From positions 39,277,278-39,341,277 of the forward strand of contig CM069455.1 of NCBI GenBank assembly GCA_035610835.1: a DNA stretch of 64,000 nucleotides, in the 5' to 3' direction. Origin of the DNA: Ophiura sarsii (Eukaryota; Echinodermata; Ophiuroidea; Amphilepidida; Ophiuridae). The notes below the pieces were generated by a model, which saw only the letters and a program-made list of their open reading frames with translations, did no database searches and was not told the DNA's origin. The position numbers and the translations under genes are program-made. This document shows positions 33,130-44,584 of this stretch, piece by piece; the first letter of the stretch is position 1; every line of letters begins with the position of its first letter.

Positions 33130-33545
33130 ATGGCGAAGAAGATCGAATAACTTTTTGTGCATATTGTGAATGCTCACAAAGAGGTGAAAGGCTACAGAGC
33201 TATTTCGAAACAATTCCAAGTGCAAGAATCCACCATACAAAGCATAGTTAGGAAGAACAAGACGTTCAACTCACTAAAAACATTGAAGGATGCAGTCGGA
33301 AGCCAGCGGTGTCACCTTGTTTGGCAAGAAAAGTATTGCAAAAGGCCAACAACAATCCACAGATCACCATCAATGCTCTCCTGAACAACCTTGGCAATTA
33401 TTGGACCAAGATATCATGGCAGACACTCCAGCATATATTGCACATGAGATGTCTCCATGGAGGCCGACCAAGAAAGACTCTACTCCTTAAAAGAGACACA
33501 GAGAAACTTGTCTTGCATCTTAGACAACCCCAACACTGAAGACCA
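33130..33545 (+). pseudogene. Tc1-like transposase N-terminal relic (left arm)
   Basis: It begins ATGGCGAAGAAGATCGAATA with an early stop, continues into the helix-turn-helix region, and breaks by frameshift after about residue 45. It has no catalytic residues. Confidence 0.7.
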
Positions 33546-33990
33546 AACACTTGTATCTTTGTCCAGAAGTGCTCTTGCAAATGCTAGATGAGTTTCTCTT
33601 TGTCTCTTTTCAGGAGTAGAGTCTTTCTTGGTCGGAGTCCATGGAGAACTTTTGTGTACTATGTCTGATGGAGTGTCTGCATTAATATCTTGGTCCAAGA
33701 CTCCCCAAGGTTGTTCAGGGGAGCATTGGCGGTGATATGTGGATTGTTGTTGGCCTTTCACCATACATTTCTTGTCAAACAAGGGGACACTGTTGGCTTC
33801 CGACCGTGTTCTTCCAGGTTTTTAACTGATTTTAACTGTCTTGTTCTTCCTAATTATGCTTTATATGGTGAATTTGGCACTTGAAATTGCTTCAAAATAG
33901 CTGTGTAGCCTTTCCCCTCTTTGTGAGCATTCGCAATTCACAAATAAAGGTCCTCACTGAGTTATTTGATCTCATTCGCCATGCTGTCAA
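33514..33990 (-). pseudogene. Tc1-like transposase N-terminal relic (right arm)
   Basis: This mirrors the left arm. It keeps the longer inner stretch ending ARALLDKDTSVWSSVL, where intact Tc1 transposases continue into the first catalytic Asp region. It is interrupted by frameshifts. Confidence 0.65.
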
Positions 33991-35041
33991 AGAGTTAGAG
34001 TGTTGTCCTATAATATCCCTCACTGTACATTCAATAGGACATATTTCTAATGCATCCACATAGTATGCCCACATCATGGAATAATTGCATAACAATATAA
34101 AAGCCTATCACACAATATAAAGAATGTTTGGAATGTCAAAAATATGTGTATCCTCACAAAAAGTGGCCTCTATCCTGAGACTTGGTATGGGGTATGAATA
34201 ATTTTTGGACAGGCATAAAAACACAATTCTTGTTCAATTCTATTGTTATGCAAAAAATGTTGAGCCCAAATGTATTGATTTGTACTTGCAAACTAATTGT
34301 CTTTAGTGTAAAGCGAAAGTTCCACCACTCCAGCTGGTATAGATATGAGAAAAAGGCAAAAAATCGTATTTTTCAAGGGGTATGAATAATTGTGGGCTTA
34401 ACTGTATATCAATTCAACCCAGTCTTCTTCAAAATGACAACAATAATCTTACGAGACAGAACACACATCCATATTCAGTTACGCTCTCACACACATGCGA
34501 AGTAGCTCTACCACAATAAAATGACGCAGCCTGATTGGTCAACGGTGGTCAACGCTTGCGCTAAGCGTTGGAGCGTTGTGGAGTCTGCCCTTATTTAGGT
34601 AACGTTAAATTGCGATTTATTCCGTAAATAACTTTATAAGTCCAATATAGATTGAATACGTAAATAGAGACCGGGTTTATCACTCGCGCCTTCAGCGTTG
34701 CCAGTTTATAATATATCTATAGGGCAACCTGCATGTGATACATAGGTGAAACGTCTATTGCATGCCTCGAGTAACTTATTGGATGGCAGGCTACGAAATG
34801 AATATGACAATTCACGTCATAACAATAATTTGACAATATAAATGACAAAAGCAATAACCCTAGATAAAAAATATATCATTATTATGCAGCTTGTGACTTA
34901 TAATGTCATCATTTATTATATTAAAAAGTATACATTAGACAAGATAGATATGTTAATACAAAGTTAAGCAACATACCCAGGAGGAAAGTATATTATCAGC
35001 AAAATATATTTGCGCCCTCAACGGTTATTATGGAATTGTTT

Positions 35042-35069
35042 CCAGACGACACTGGACACGGCGTATTCA
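35042..35069. repeat. Family G end cut by assembly gap
   Basis: CCAGACGACACTGGACACG resembles the family G terminus and runs directly into the N block. Confidence 0.4.
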
Positions 35070-35169
35070 NNNNNNNNNNNNNNNNNNNNNNNNNNNNNNN
35101 NNNNNNNNNNNNNNNNNNNNNNNNNNNNNNNNNNNNNNNNNNNNNNNNNNNNNNNNNNNNNNNNNNNNN
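35070..35169. other. Assembly gap (100 N)
   Basis: Exactly 100 N, a conventional placeholder for a gap of unknown size. Confidence 1.
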
Positions 35170-35295
35170 GTTTTAATGCATTTCTCATGGTGATTTAAGA
35201 TTTGGTTATGAAATTTAACAAAAGTTATATTTTTAATACATTTAGCAACATTTTGGAACTGTCGTCTGCAGACGACTACTCGTGGAAAGTGTTAA
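35170..35295. repeat. Family A TIR element, truncated by the gap
   Basis: The right part ends GACTACTCGTGGAAAGTG then TTAA. The left part is lost in the N block. Confidence 0.65.
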
Positions 35296-35359
35296 TATTG
35301 GACTCATGCCAGAATATGTAATGTATATCCATTGGAAACACCCACACCAACCCCACACC

Positions 35360-35629
35360 TATACGGCCCTTTTATGGCCAAAGGATGTATCTTATATGTA
35401 CTTTCCTAATGATATACTTCCTTTTAACATGGATTGTGTTAACTTGGTTCAATAATCCTCACTTAGAAAAAGGTTGCAACTTGTAAAGACAATAAAAGTA
35501 ATATACTGCCTTTTACCACTACATGTTTTAAGGAGAAAAAAGCTAACTTTGATCATGTTAAAAGGAAGTATACTGTTAGAAAACTACATATAAGATACAT
35601 TCTTTTGCCATAAAAGGGCTGTATAGTCG
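35360..35629. repeat. Foldback element (CTATACGGCCCTTTTATGGC)
   Basis: The left arm CTATACGGCCCTTTTATGGC returns on the right as GCCATAAAAGGGCTGTATAG. ACTTCCTTTTAACATG and CATGTTAAAAGGAAGTATAC pair further in. Confidence 0.75.
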
Positions 35630-36569
35630 ACACGCGACAGTCTTCATGTCGGGAGGATTATCATAAGCTGGTGTCAAACTACACAACAGTTACTAGCGTT
35701 TCTACATGAGTGGACATCCTTATATGGTATACCCCTCCCCACCCCCACCCGTACCCAGGTCCTTCAAGCCTGCATAAGATTATGAAACGCCTACATTCGC
35801 CAGGGTTCTAATTTTGCCAAGCAGTGGGAATACAATAATACAGTGCTATGGGCGTTGGATACGGTGAACAATAGCCAGTCAGAGCTATTTCGGGACAATT
35901 AGTGGTGTAGGTACAGATGTTTGCCATGGTACCATACTGAACAGATTGAGCGGGAGCGGCCGTGACCCGTTACATCAAAATCGATATGTTGAGGGCACGA
36001 CTCCAATTTGAGTTACACATATCAGCTAAAAGAGCACATTCTAAGCTTTAAAATGATACTTTGTTGAAGGAAATCGACTTTGGAATCACAAGATATAGTT
36101 TCAAGAACTATATTTTGTACTATTATTTTTTTTATATTTCACCAACTTTAATGGCTTCTATTTCAAAACTGTGTTTGCCGACAACATGTCCTTTTTGATG
36201 CGACTGGTCACCACCTGGTTAGTTTACTTTGTTTTAGAGCTGTTTAATGTATCTATTTACATGAGTCATAAAGAATAGGGATTCCATATCCAAGGCCTTG
36301 GGTTTTTGTTGTTTTAGCATCAACACACTTTGTATAGGATTGGCAGTGACGTATCCTGAAGAAAAAAAGAAAAAATGATAGTAACATTATTATATAGGCC
36401 TAGACCAGGCTATATACGCCCTTTGACCTTTAATAGCGGCCTTAAACTACACAATTGAAAAGTCTATCAAGCAAAAACATTCAACCAACCAATCACAAGC
36501 TCGGGACTAAAAGGGTGTTCCTTGCACTCTAGGCCGATGCCAAAAGTGAATAAAAACTGTAATTGTGGC

Positions 36570-36789
36570 ACTCGGTATAATGACTTTTTTCAGAGACTTT
36601 TCCGAACTTTCAAGGTCTTATCTCAAGAATTGCTGAACCTATATACTACGTAAGTTTATACTTATTTTAATGCATTTCTCACGGTGATTCCAAATAGGGT
36701 GATGAAATTAAATAATGTTGACATTTTTGAAACATTTTGTAACATTTTCGAATGTCGTCTGCAGACGCCTGCCGCGTGAAAAGTATTAA
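36570..36789. repeat. Family A TIR element, reversed, left end decayed
   Basis: The right end is CGCCTGCCGCGTGAAAAGT then ATTAA. The interior matches other copies. Confidence 0.65.
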
Positions 36790-37216
36790 ATTAATTAACG
36801 ATGTGGAATTGTCATGGAGAAAAACTAAATCACTAACCTTTCATCATTACGGACTCAAAACCAAACTGAGTCGGTACGTCGGTAGGTGGATAATAAAAAA
36901 ATATATCAGTTGCTTCCATCAGTTTCGTAGGCATGTTGGTAGGTTCTGCAGGCTATAAATATAATTAAAAAGAGTGACTGTTAAAGATAACTATAGGCCT
37001 ATGGTCACGTGAAAAGGTCGGTTTACAGAATCAATGGTGTCACAGCAAGAGCCCTCTCCAATATTCGGTGTGTCTGGTACAAACTGTCAGTTTATAGAGC
37101 TCGATGTTCAGTTTCCGTAAGCCGTTCAGTTCCAGGGGCGTTGTGGCCACTGTGGCGTTGTGGCGATCGCCACATTGGCCGCTTGGTTTGGGCCTCTCAG
37201 GGGCGGTTACTCAAAT

Positions 37217-37329
37217 GTTGTGACCGTGCGAAAATTTGTGACTGTGCGAAAATTTGTGACTGTGCGAAAATTTGTGACCGTGCGAATTTTTTGACAGTGC
37301 GAATTTTTTTGACGCCCCCCCCCCCCCCC

Positions 37330-37378
<49 letters not shown>
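37217..37378. repeat. 18-bp array followed by a 64-base C-rich run
   Basis: Five units of about TGTGACTGTGCGAAAATT, the last two shortened, lead into a nearly pure C run (37314-37378, one T). Confidence 0.9.
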
Positions 37379-37616
37379 ACTTACGTGAAATTCACGAGGT
37401 GACTGACTGGGAAAAAATTGGGGCAACCTTTTACGAAAATTTACTACCGGGACGACATACTTCTGCCTGACATGGTCAAAAAGGGCCGCTTTAATAATTT
37501 TGCCACGGCCGCTTTCAGGTCCCAGTCCGGCCCCTGTTCAGTTCCGTAAGCCCTGTTTTGGTGCCCGTTCAGTTCCGTAAGCCCCCCATCATTTCGGCCT
37601 TCGGGCCGCACGCGAA

Positions 37617-37990
37617 ATTATTAACCGTAACAAACATTTGGCCAAACGTATACATGTAGGGGTGTACAATGTACATGTGCATATTGTATACTAGGCCTAC
37701 ATGTATAGGCCTACGCTTTACTCCTTCAAGGTATCAAATGTTTGTTACGGTAAATAACATCGCGGGCTGCACACCCCTACCAAAATGAAAGTCGAATACC
37801 CGAGTACCCCCCTCCCCACCCTGGTCGCGATTTTTGTTACCGTAAACAACATTTGGATTGAAACTGATATACATGTATAATACAAGTGTTTTGCATTTGT
37901 ACTTACATTTCGTCGCGGTTCTGACATACCGGCACATCACAACAGAATTAAGTAAAGTGATGTGACGGTATGTCAGAACAGCGATATTTT
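37617..37990. repeat. Two short inverted repeats
   Basis: TTAACCGTAACAAACATTTG (37620) pairs with CAAATGTTTGTTACGGTAAA (37736). TTCTGACATACCGGCACATC (37918) pairs with GATGTGACGGTATGTCAGAA (37958). They look like small foldback elements. Confidence 0.55.
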
Positions 37991-38035
37991 CATCTTAATA
38001 TCTCGAAAAAATATCAGAAAAGGTTTAACGCAAAA

Positions 38036-38112
38036 TTCTACGATACTGGGATTCGAACCAGTAACCTTTCGTTCATAAAACCTGTTTGATAGCCATTAGA
38101 CCAGGGATACTA
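38036..38112 (-). repeat. tRNA-like sequence or SINE head
   Basis: On the minus strand it has box A-like TGGTCTAATGGC and a good T-arm/box B ACTGGTTCGAATCCCAGT. The acceptor ends do not pair and the anticodon arm is poor, so a functional tRNA is unlikely. Confidence 0.5.
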
Positions 38113-38298
38113 TTAATTTTGGGATAGGAAAGTCCTATACTAACGCACGTAGCGAAAACGGTTCCGTTTGCATAAATTACATAAGTTATGGTAATCATCG
38201 GAATGTGTCGGTGACCGGCGTTTAACGCGTTTAACGATGTTTAACCAGGTTTAACGTAATATTTGGTCGGCATAGGTTTGAGGGCGCTGTGGATTTAC

Positions 38299-38515
38299 AC
38301 AGACGACGGTGGCCACGCGAAACCTAAATGTTGAATACGTAATGAATAACACGTAATCATGAATGTTAATCTTATCATTTTGACAAATTCATCATAATTA
38401 GAAGAATTGTCATCGTTAACCGGGCGATGACTGTTAAAAATAATTCAAAATAGTGCACTCCCGTTGCCATATTGGGTCGTCTGAGAGACGCGTGGCCAGC
38501 GTCGTGTCGTCTGCT
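38299..38515. repeat. TIR element, family G
   Basis: The left end is CAGACGACGGTGGCCACGCG and the right end CGCGTGGCCAGCGTCGTG then TCGTCTG. It matches the copy at 28098. Confidence 0.55.
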
Positions 38516-39719
38516 ACAATCACGCCTGATCGGTATAGCGCCACCAGTTCTATGCCGACCAAATTTTAATTTAAAAGTGGCCTCCGATCGGCAAGCTCAG
38601 TGGCACACCCCTGATTAGACCACGAGGAGTTGGCTGACAGCGATTGGAATTTCAATCGATATGATTTTTACGGAATAAAGCTAATATGTTTTAAATAACA
38701 ATTTATGTAATACAATAGAACGTGCATAAGTCGAATATGCATAGCGTACATCGAGCTTTCTATGAACTACGCCCGCGCTACGATGTTATTATTACGCATT
38801 TTAACTAGCCTATCCAAATGTTGGTTATGGTAAAGAATTTCGCACCCGGGTCTGGGAAACGCCGAGTCACACACCCCTTCAATCTTATATCTCGTCTTCC
38901 CTGAAAAACCACGTACGCTACGCTACATATCCGTATTCATATTAAAGAGTTGTTCACGTCCCTGGTCTTACCGTTTGAGTCAGACCTATTTTTTTACTCT
39001 CGTTGACGGTTACATATCCATTGCAGTTTTCATTAAAAAATGTGCACGCATCTTTTACGGCGGACGTATACGGCTTGTAAATGCTAACATTGAAGCGATC
39101 TATAAGTACATAACGATAGCAAAGAATAATAGTTAATCAGTGATTTCACATGCAGTATTCGTTTCCTTTCATTTCCTTTATTGTACCGCATCAAACAGAG
39201 CTCTGACATGGAGCCCGGATGGGGATGGGATGGGGTGGCAGCTGCTCCAACACCACCAGTCCCGATCAGCTGGGACAATATAATGCGGCAGAACAGTGAT
39301 GGGGCCTAATGACTCAACGCTGACCCGATTGCCCGCTAGTGGAGGTCTGGTGGGGCCTAAGAGAAAGCCCCAACGCTGACCCGATCGACCAGCTACTTTC
39401 CCAAGCCGAATGATGGAAAACATGAAGCCGAGGCTGAGCAATGACAAATGCCCACGTAGTTAAGAAAGAGAAGCAGTGAGTTTCTCACATTATGCCACTG
39501 TGTCCGATCAAAAAATAAATGAGGGCGCTATTTATGAGTTACCAGTGGGGGTCGCATACAAGGCGGCTCTATTGCTCTGTTTAGGGGTGCAGAAATAGAA
39601 TAGGGTCCTACAAGTTTTAAATTGTCAATTCTTTAATAGTTTTGAATATACACAAAGTCGTAAACATGATAAATTGACGCTATAATATTATTACTCTGTC
39701 CACACGTACAAGTGGCAAG

Positions 39720-40290
39720 TTAATACTTTCCACGCGGCTATTGGATTTACATTACGCTACAAGGCCCGCTTAGCAGCGCTATAAATTGATGCCCTAAAAA
39801 CCGGCACCAAATTTAAATATTCGCCTTCCATCAAAGCTGGTTGCTATGACATAATTCTCGTGTGCAACCAACCGGCTGTATTGCAACGCCTATTGAGTAG
39901 TTTAAACGCATGATAGTGGATGTAATTTTCAACATAATGGAAACTCATCCATGCAGTTATCAAGTAGTACCGCTCGTACACGCCCCGAATTTAAATATAC
40001 AACTAGGCAATCCTATCGTAGTAATTGATAACAATAGGTTTACCAGACCGAATTAATAGCGCTCATAAGCGGTCAATTTATGTCATGCCACGTACACAAC
40101 AGATTTGTCAGAAACCTTTCCTAATTTCCTAAAGTCTATCTCAATGATTACTGAACAAATACTAGGCGTGTTTGTATTTATTTCAATGCATTTCTCGTGG
40201 TGATTTCAAATATGGTAATGACGTTCAATAACTTTGACATTTTTAAACATTTTGTGAAATTTTGGAATGTCTGCGCGTGGAAAGTGTTAA
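39720..40290. repeat. Family A element split by a nested family B element
   Basis: The family A ends TTAATACTTTCCACGCGGC and GCGCGTGGAAAGTGTTAA enclose a family B copy at 39750-40087. Confidence 0.75.
39750..40087. repeat. Family B TIR element, nested
   Basis: It starts CATTACGCTACAAGGCCCGC and ends GCGGTCAATTTATGTCATG, in the same orientation as the copy at 29872. Confidence 0.78.
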
Positions 40291-40727
40291 AATAAAACAT
40301 TCAATTGAATTGATTACCATTCCTTACTTCATGAATAATCGCGATAGCTGCGTACCAAGTGCGTTCCAATACAATTAATCGTTATATGGAACGCGCACGC
40401 CGAGCGCAGGTTACTAATTGCCCGAAAAGTACTGCGCCAAAGTGTTCGATTGTTTTGCTCATTGACCGACCAATCAAATTATCGCCTCACGCCCCTAAAC
40501 TAAATATTCAATAAGTTATGAGGAAACACGATTAAAGCTTATTTCTGATTGGTTGAATGATAAAAATGTTAATGAGGGGATGACCCGACTTGGACTGTTT
40601 CAATAACTAAGAAGGGATGGACAAAATAAACAGAAAACTAATTAATTATTAACAAGATTATGTCAGTACAAATCAACAATTTGGATAAATATGTATCTTT
40701 TTCAGTAATGAATGAGAACAATGACTG

Positions 40728-40870
40728 CTTAACAACTGTTTTCGTGAATTTGTTTTGAAATCCTCGGTTGTTGTTCTGGTCATTCGGAATCCCTTCGGGA
40801 CACTTTCCTCAGACCAGAAAAAAACTCTGATTTTAAAACAAATTCACGAAAACAGTTGTTACGCAGTCAT
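40728..40870. repeat. Short foldback element
   Basis: AACAACTGTTTTCGTGAATT and its complement AATTCACGAAAACAGTTGTT flank a centre with TTCTGGTC/GACCAGAA. Confidence 0.75.
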
Positions 40871-40900
40871 TATTCTCTAATTAACATAATTACGTGTAGT

Positions 40901-41456
40901 CATGGTGTCCCAGAATTATTTAGACCGGGAAAGGTGCATTTATTTAGTTATGAATACCAATGTTAAAATGGTCATTGCTAATGATTCTGATATCTACATG
41001 TATTTAGCTTTCCTAGGAATTTTTTTATTTTAAAAGTCTAACGTTTCTTACAGAAATTATGGGCTCTTTTGTAAAAATGGTATAGATTCACAGTTTGACC
41101 AAAATAACCTATTTTGAAGTAGAAGATCATTGTCCGTTTTCGGCACCAATCTCAATGTTAATGATATGCAGGTAAATAACTGTGTCCTAAACTATATAGA
41201 TATACACTGTCTGTAATGTTTTATAAAGCAATATTTAAATGGTATGAGGATTGTTCAGCTTGAGTGATTTATACTGTAATTTCTATAGCGGCAGTAAGTT
41301 TTATCAATTGAAATTATGCTCAAATTGATGCAATTGACAAAGTAAGTAGGAAACATGTTCCTCGTTATATTGCATGTATTATATTTCGATTGCAATGTTG
41401 TTTTTATTTTATTTTTTCTTCTTGAAACATGGTATAAATCATTCTGGGACACCGTG
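40901..41456. repeat. TIR element (CATGGTGTCCCAGAATTATT)
   Basis: CATGGTGTCCCAGAATTATT near 40910 is mirrored by ATCATTCTGGGACACCGTG near 41438. No transposase ORF was recognised between them. Confidence 0.5.
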
Positions 41457-41726
41457 TATGACACCCCGACTTACACTGATCCACGTCGTCTTTCACATGT
41501 CGTGTTTCCATGGCAAGAGTTGTGTCATCGAGAGCTTTGAAATATCTCATGATTGGCATATCTTGCCAGATTTCCATGGTGATGCTTTGTTGATATATGA
41601 ACAACGGCTGACTGACGTCAGAAATAACTTCCGCCGTTGTGGCATCTGTGATGTGAAGAAAACGCGGGAAAACGAGATATAAGGGAAGGAAATGCACCAA
41701 TAAAATGAATAGTAATTGGACTTGTT

Positions 41727-42277
41727 CGCACTTTCCACGCGGCTATTAGCATGATATAAATTGCCCGCTTAGGAGCGCTATTAATTCGGTCTGGTAAACC
41801 TATTGTTATCAATTACTACGAGAGGATTGCCCATCAGTGCGCGTGTACAACCAGGCAATCATATATTTAAATTCGGGGCGTGTACGAGCGGTACTACTTG
41901 CTAACTGCATGGTGAATTCCATTATGTTACAGCCGGTTGGTTGCACACGAGAATTATGTCTTAGAGCAACCAGCTTTGATGGAAGGCGAATATTTAAATT
42001 TGGTGCCGGTTTTTAGGTCACTAATTTACATGAATTTATAGCGCTGCTAAGCGGGCCTTGTAGCCTAATGTTTTACCATCACACAAAACAGATTTATCAG
42101 AAACCTTTCTCAAACTTTCGAAGTCTTATCCCAAGAATTACTGAACCAATACGAAGCATGTTTGTACTTATTTTTGATGCCGAATATGGTGATGACATTC
42201 AATAATGTTGACATTGTTGAAATATTTTGAAATTTTGGAACTGTCGTCTGCAGACGTCTGCCGCTTGGAAAGCGTTG
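41727..42277. repeat. Family A element split by a reversed family B element
   Basis: The ends are CGCACTTTCCACGCGGC and GCCGCTTGGAAAGCGTTGAA. The family B insert (41750-42070) sits within a few bases of the position used at 39750, in the opposite orientation. Confidence 0.75.
41750..42070. repeat. Family B TIR element, nested, reversed
   Basis: It runs from CATGATATAAATTGCCCGCT to GCGGGCCTTGTAGCCTAATG. Confidence 0.78.
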
Positions 42278-42339
42278 AATTAGTGGTCTAAATTTGGGTT
42301 CGATACCCTTGAGGCAATATTATCGATTCGAATGCAAAA

Positions 42340-42390
42340 GGTGGCGATAGGTGGTGATAGGTGGTGATAGGTGGTGATAGGTGGCGTTGC
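42340..42390. repeat. GGTGGTGATA tandem repeat
   Basis: Five to six decamers of GGTGGYGATA occur, with a complementary CACCACC-rich stretch at 42405-42440. Confidence 0.8.
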
Positions 42391-42837
42391 GTCGAATAGA
42401 AACACGCAATCACCACCTTTGTCACCAAGGTCTCCGTCACCGCCAAAATAAACCACTATTTCAGGGTTATTGGTGGTGATGGAGGTATACGCTGGTTCCC
42501 TGCGCTAATATGGTCTTCCCACACACTACACCGACACTAACCCTACAACTTTTGATACAATTTATTTTAATTATTTCATTTGAAATTGTAAAAAACAAAT
42601 GACAAATTTTGAAATATTATTGCCAATAAATATAACCAGAAAAACCGACTGAACTGAGAGCCCGTAGAAAAGTAGGGTTTTTCGTCGCCTTATTAGGGCA
42701 TTTCTTACCTACAATCCTTATTTTAATTTTTCTACTCTGGTATTTAGGAATATCTCCGGTTGCATCCTCATTCCGTCGGACAAGAGTCTGTTAAATTAGA
42801 TCATAACAAATAATTATGTTTACCACGGTACGAACAT

Positions 42838-42838
<1 letters not shown>

Positions 42839-42870
<32 letters not shown>

Positions 42871-43205
42871 CAGTATTTATATAGCGCTTTTTCCAAATGG
42901 CTCAAAGCGCTGTAATTTCGCTGCTGGTGAATCATCAGAATCAGATCGCATCAAGGGTGCTGCCAATTTCTAGCGCAAACCTATCCGCACTTAGATTGTA
43001 ACATCCACCATTTTTCAATGCAGCTCCCCAAATACCATTGGGTCAAGGAAGGTTTTTTGATAACCGAACAACTGATCACCGATTTTGAAAGCAGGAGGAA
43101 ACCGGAGAACCCGGAGAAAACCTGCGAGAGCGTGCATGGATCGTGATAAACCAAATGCACATAAAGCCCGGTCGTGCCCAGACCGCTGCGCCAACACGCT
43201 CTTAT
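42839..43205 (-). repeat. Dispersed repeat with (AAT)n tail
   Basis: An (ATA)n run (42839-42871) borders TATTTATATAGCGCTTTTTC and CTCAAAGCGCTGTAA, followed by GGAGAACCCGGAGAAAACCT. This is the kind of high-copy SINE/LINE-tail repeat common in marine invertebrates (from memory). No intact ORF. Confidence 0.55.
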
Positions 43206-44094
43206 GTTTAGAACATACTCGGATGAACGCATGGTTTACGCTTGATTGACCTCACTTTATCCAAAAGAGTTATAAGTTGCAATTCAAAAATTGCGCCAAG
43301 TCCACAAAGTGAACTTTGGAGAAAATCAGAACTTTTACATGCTTATTGAGTTATGACACTTTATCCTATACTAATAGTAAGAAACTCGGAAGGTATATTC
43401 CAATGAGAAAGTACACGGTTTGATGATCTGATTAGAGTTTAGTTGGGTGCCAGGAGCAATTATTTTGAATTGTAGACAATTTTCATTAAAATCGGATCCT
43501 ATTGAGAATTTGACCCATGTACAAAGAATTTGAGCGAAATGTTGACCGTTTGACCTATTTTGCACATATCGCGGAAAATAAGCATCGGAATAATACAGCC
43601 ATCGATTGCTCTTTGATATGATCTACTAATCTTTGATATGATCTATAGGAAGAGTTTGATATGCATTACAACATAATTGCAACATATTGACTCTTGTCAC
43701 CCATCTAAACTGAATAAACCTTCCGGGCTCCTGGACTAGTATATTTGTTAGTGAAATTAATGTTATAGCTTATCTTACTTTGACTGTGTCGTCCTCAAAA
43801 CATAAAATCACAGAACTTCACTAAATCGTAATGGAAATCTGCTTCCAATTAAAGGAATTTTTCAACATATTATTTGTTTCGATTTTCATCATAAAGCATT
43901 CCGTATACACTTGCGGTCGTAACCGGAAACACTGTAAACGGCGTTAACACGGTGTCACACCATGGAATTCTATTTACGAACGAAAAAACCACTCAGAAAA
44001 TAAATTTTCCTGATCCCATACAGTAAACATTATTTGAAAATCTGATAATCTGATAACAATAATTTGACAAAAACAATGCATTTCTCAAGGGGAA

Positions 44095-44145
44095 CAAAAT
44101 CACATAGAGGCCCCAAAGACAAAATCACATAGAGGCCCCAAAGGC
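44095..44145. repeat. Two-copy direct repeat
   Basis: AAAATCACATAGAGGCCCCA with AAG occurs twice in tandem, units about 23-24 bp. Confidence 0.85.
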
Positions 44146-44402
44146 GATGGGAAAAAACCCGTCCAACGGAAAGGACCTCTAACATGTCTAAGGTAGGGTC
44201 GGTCGGTTTTTTGGGTTTTTTTGCTTCCCACGTGTCCCTAGCTTATTGGCTTACCATGGTAAATGTCTCTGGGCGACTTTTAAACAAAGTCAGGACGTCC
44301 TCAATCGGTTTGTCATTGATAAACTGTTCGTCTATTGCCACCAACATATCCCCAATTCTGCATTATAAATACATAACTTATTAAACCTCAGAGAATAATA
44401 TA

Positions 44403-44584
44403 CAAATATTTACTGCTCTTGAGGGATCTGGTGGAATCTATTGGGCCCCGAGGTAAACTGGTGACCGTGGGGTACTATTTTCCCGAGACCGAAGGTCGAG
44501 GGAAAATAGTACCCCACGGTCTCCAGTTCACCGAGGGGCCCAATAGATTCCACCAGTACCCGAATAAAGAGCAGAAAATATTTG
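44403..44584. repeat. Strong hairpin, about 80-bp arms
   Basis: The left arm CTGGTGGAATCTATTGGGCC pairs with GGCCCAATAGATTCCACCAG. CGTGGGGTACTATTTTCCC and its complement pair near the tip, which is GAGACCGAAGGTC. Flanking CAAATATTT and AAATATTTG extend the stem. Confidence 0.88.

Larger units (their letters stand above)
32710..34404. mobile_element. Palindromic Tc1/mariner derivative
   Basis: The two ends are the same TIR, CAGTTAAGCCCACAATTATT, in opposite orientation, each next to TA (32708-32709, 34405-34406). The arms pair inward for about 800 bp to near 33513 and 33579. Both arms encode a decayed Tc1-type transposase N-terminus (left IVNAHKEVKGYRAISKQF, a helix-turn-helix; right arm further inward KKDSTPEKRQRETHLAFAR). 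The DDE/D catalytic domain is absent from both. It is a non-autonomous element made of two 5' halves joined head to head. Confidence 0.85.

Noticed and set aside
37009..37470. 153-residue open frame with a poly-Pro run
   Set aside because: It is created by the poly-C tract and the 18-bp array; no conserved sequence or exon signals.
38036..38112. Functional tRNA gene
   Set aside because: The T-arm is good but the acceptor stem does not pair and the anticodon arm is poor; kept only as tRNA-like repeat.
41404..41700. 98-residue minus-strand open frame
   Set aside because: It overlaps the terminal repeat of a TIR element and I see no family similarity.
42340..42440. CRISPR-like regular repeat
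   Set aside because: Decamers without unique spacers; a simple minisatellite in an animal genome.
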